Positions 14,501 to 14,539 of a stretch of 14,539 nucleotides of DNA are shown piece by piece. The notes beneath the pieces are model-generated. The model ran no database searches, was not told the origin of the DNA, and saw nothing but the letters and a program-made list of their open reading frames with translations. The stretch spans positions 1 through 14,539 of the forward strand of contig CAJTTM010000049.1 of the NCBI GenBank assembly GCA_910579135.1, in the 5' to 3' direction. A program made the position numbers and the translations under genes. This stretch comes from an uncultured Erysipelotrichales bacterium. Lineage in GTDB: Bacteria > Bacillota_I > Bacilli_A > Erysipelotrichales > Coprobacillaceae. How positions within the stretch are numbered: the stretch's first letter is position 1; each line of letters begins with the position of its first letter.

Positions 14501-14539
14501 GATAATGTCTTAATGTACCAAGGTTGATAATGTCCCAAC
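14501..14539. repeat. Repeated GATAATGTC motif, possible mobile-element end at the window edge
   Basis: GATAATGTC occurs at 14501-14509 and again at 14526-14534, a 25-bp period, with a related TAATGTA (14511-14517) between them. Spaced short direct repeats of this kind are typical of transposase-binding sites near the ends of some insertion sequences. The window stops before any gene, so identity is open. Confidence 0.35.

Noticed and set aside
14305..14502. Plus-strand open frame opposite the secreted protein start
   Set aside because: It is antisense to a signal peptide with a clear ribosome site and consensus promoter.
1..14539. tRNA, rRNA, CRISPR array or riboswitch
   Set aside because: No cloverleaf, rRNA-like conserved stretch, spaced repeat array or long structured leader was seen by eye on either strand.

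Overview
The window is AT-rich (about 30% GC by eye) and uses the standard bacterial code; tryptophan is TGG. It has classic AGGAGG ribosome sites, sigma-A promoters close to TTGACA/TATAAT and short intergenic gaps. With a class III (oxygen-sensitive) ribonucleotide reductase, LytR-CpsA-Psr and polysaccharide-deacetylase wall proteins, a RelP-type alarmone synthetase and CIRCE-like heat-shock operators, this points to an anaerobic Bacillota. A low-GC gut lineage such as the Erysipelotrichia is my best guess, inferred from gene content and not proven.

Layout. Positions 1-55 look like one end of an IS3-family insertion sequence cut by the window edge, 20 bp past the stop of an LCP-family wall protein (75-1523, minus). 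A divergent promoter pair then separates that gene from a two-gene plus-strand operon: an Ig-repeat polysaccharide deacetylase (1648-2820) and an M42 aminopeptidase (2830-3843). This operon meets a DUF885 lipoprotein (3852-5585, minus) head-on across a shared terminator hairpin. A small alarmone synthetase (5664-6308, minus) lies back to back with a two-gene hsp20 operon (6479-7236) whose promoter carries two CIRCE-like elements. Next come a membrane-spanning XRE regulator (7259-8410, minus) and nrdD (8520-10712, minus). A Crp/Fnr-type regulator (10828-11460, plus) is divergent from nrdD across a perfect 16-bp palindrome.

From about 11.5 kb the window turns accessory. It holds a membrane-anchored propeller-like protein (11489-12472), an unrecognised soluble 255-aa protein (12744-13511) and a small secreted protein (13860-14387), all on the minus strand. 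Two comparatively gene-poor gaps lie among them. The last 39 bases carry a repeated GATAATGTC motif that may be the edge of a second mobile element.

How the genes fit together: the first third is envelope biology (glycopolymer attachment, extracellular glycan deacetylation, surface peptidase-like protein). The middle is stress response (alarmone synthesis, small chaperones, a one-component membrane regulator). The nrdD/Crp-Fnr pair suggests local control of anaerobic dNTP synthesis. I do not see a clear multi-gene new system. The best leads are the nrdD/Crp-Fnr palindrome, the doubled degenerate CIRCE sites, and the strong, palindrome-flanked promoter of the small secreted protein.
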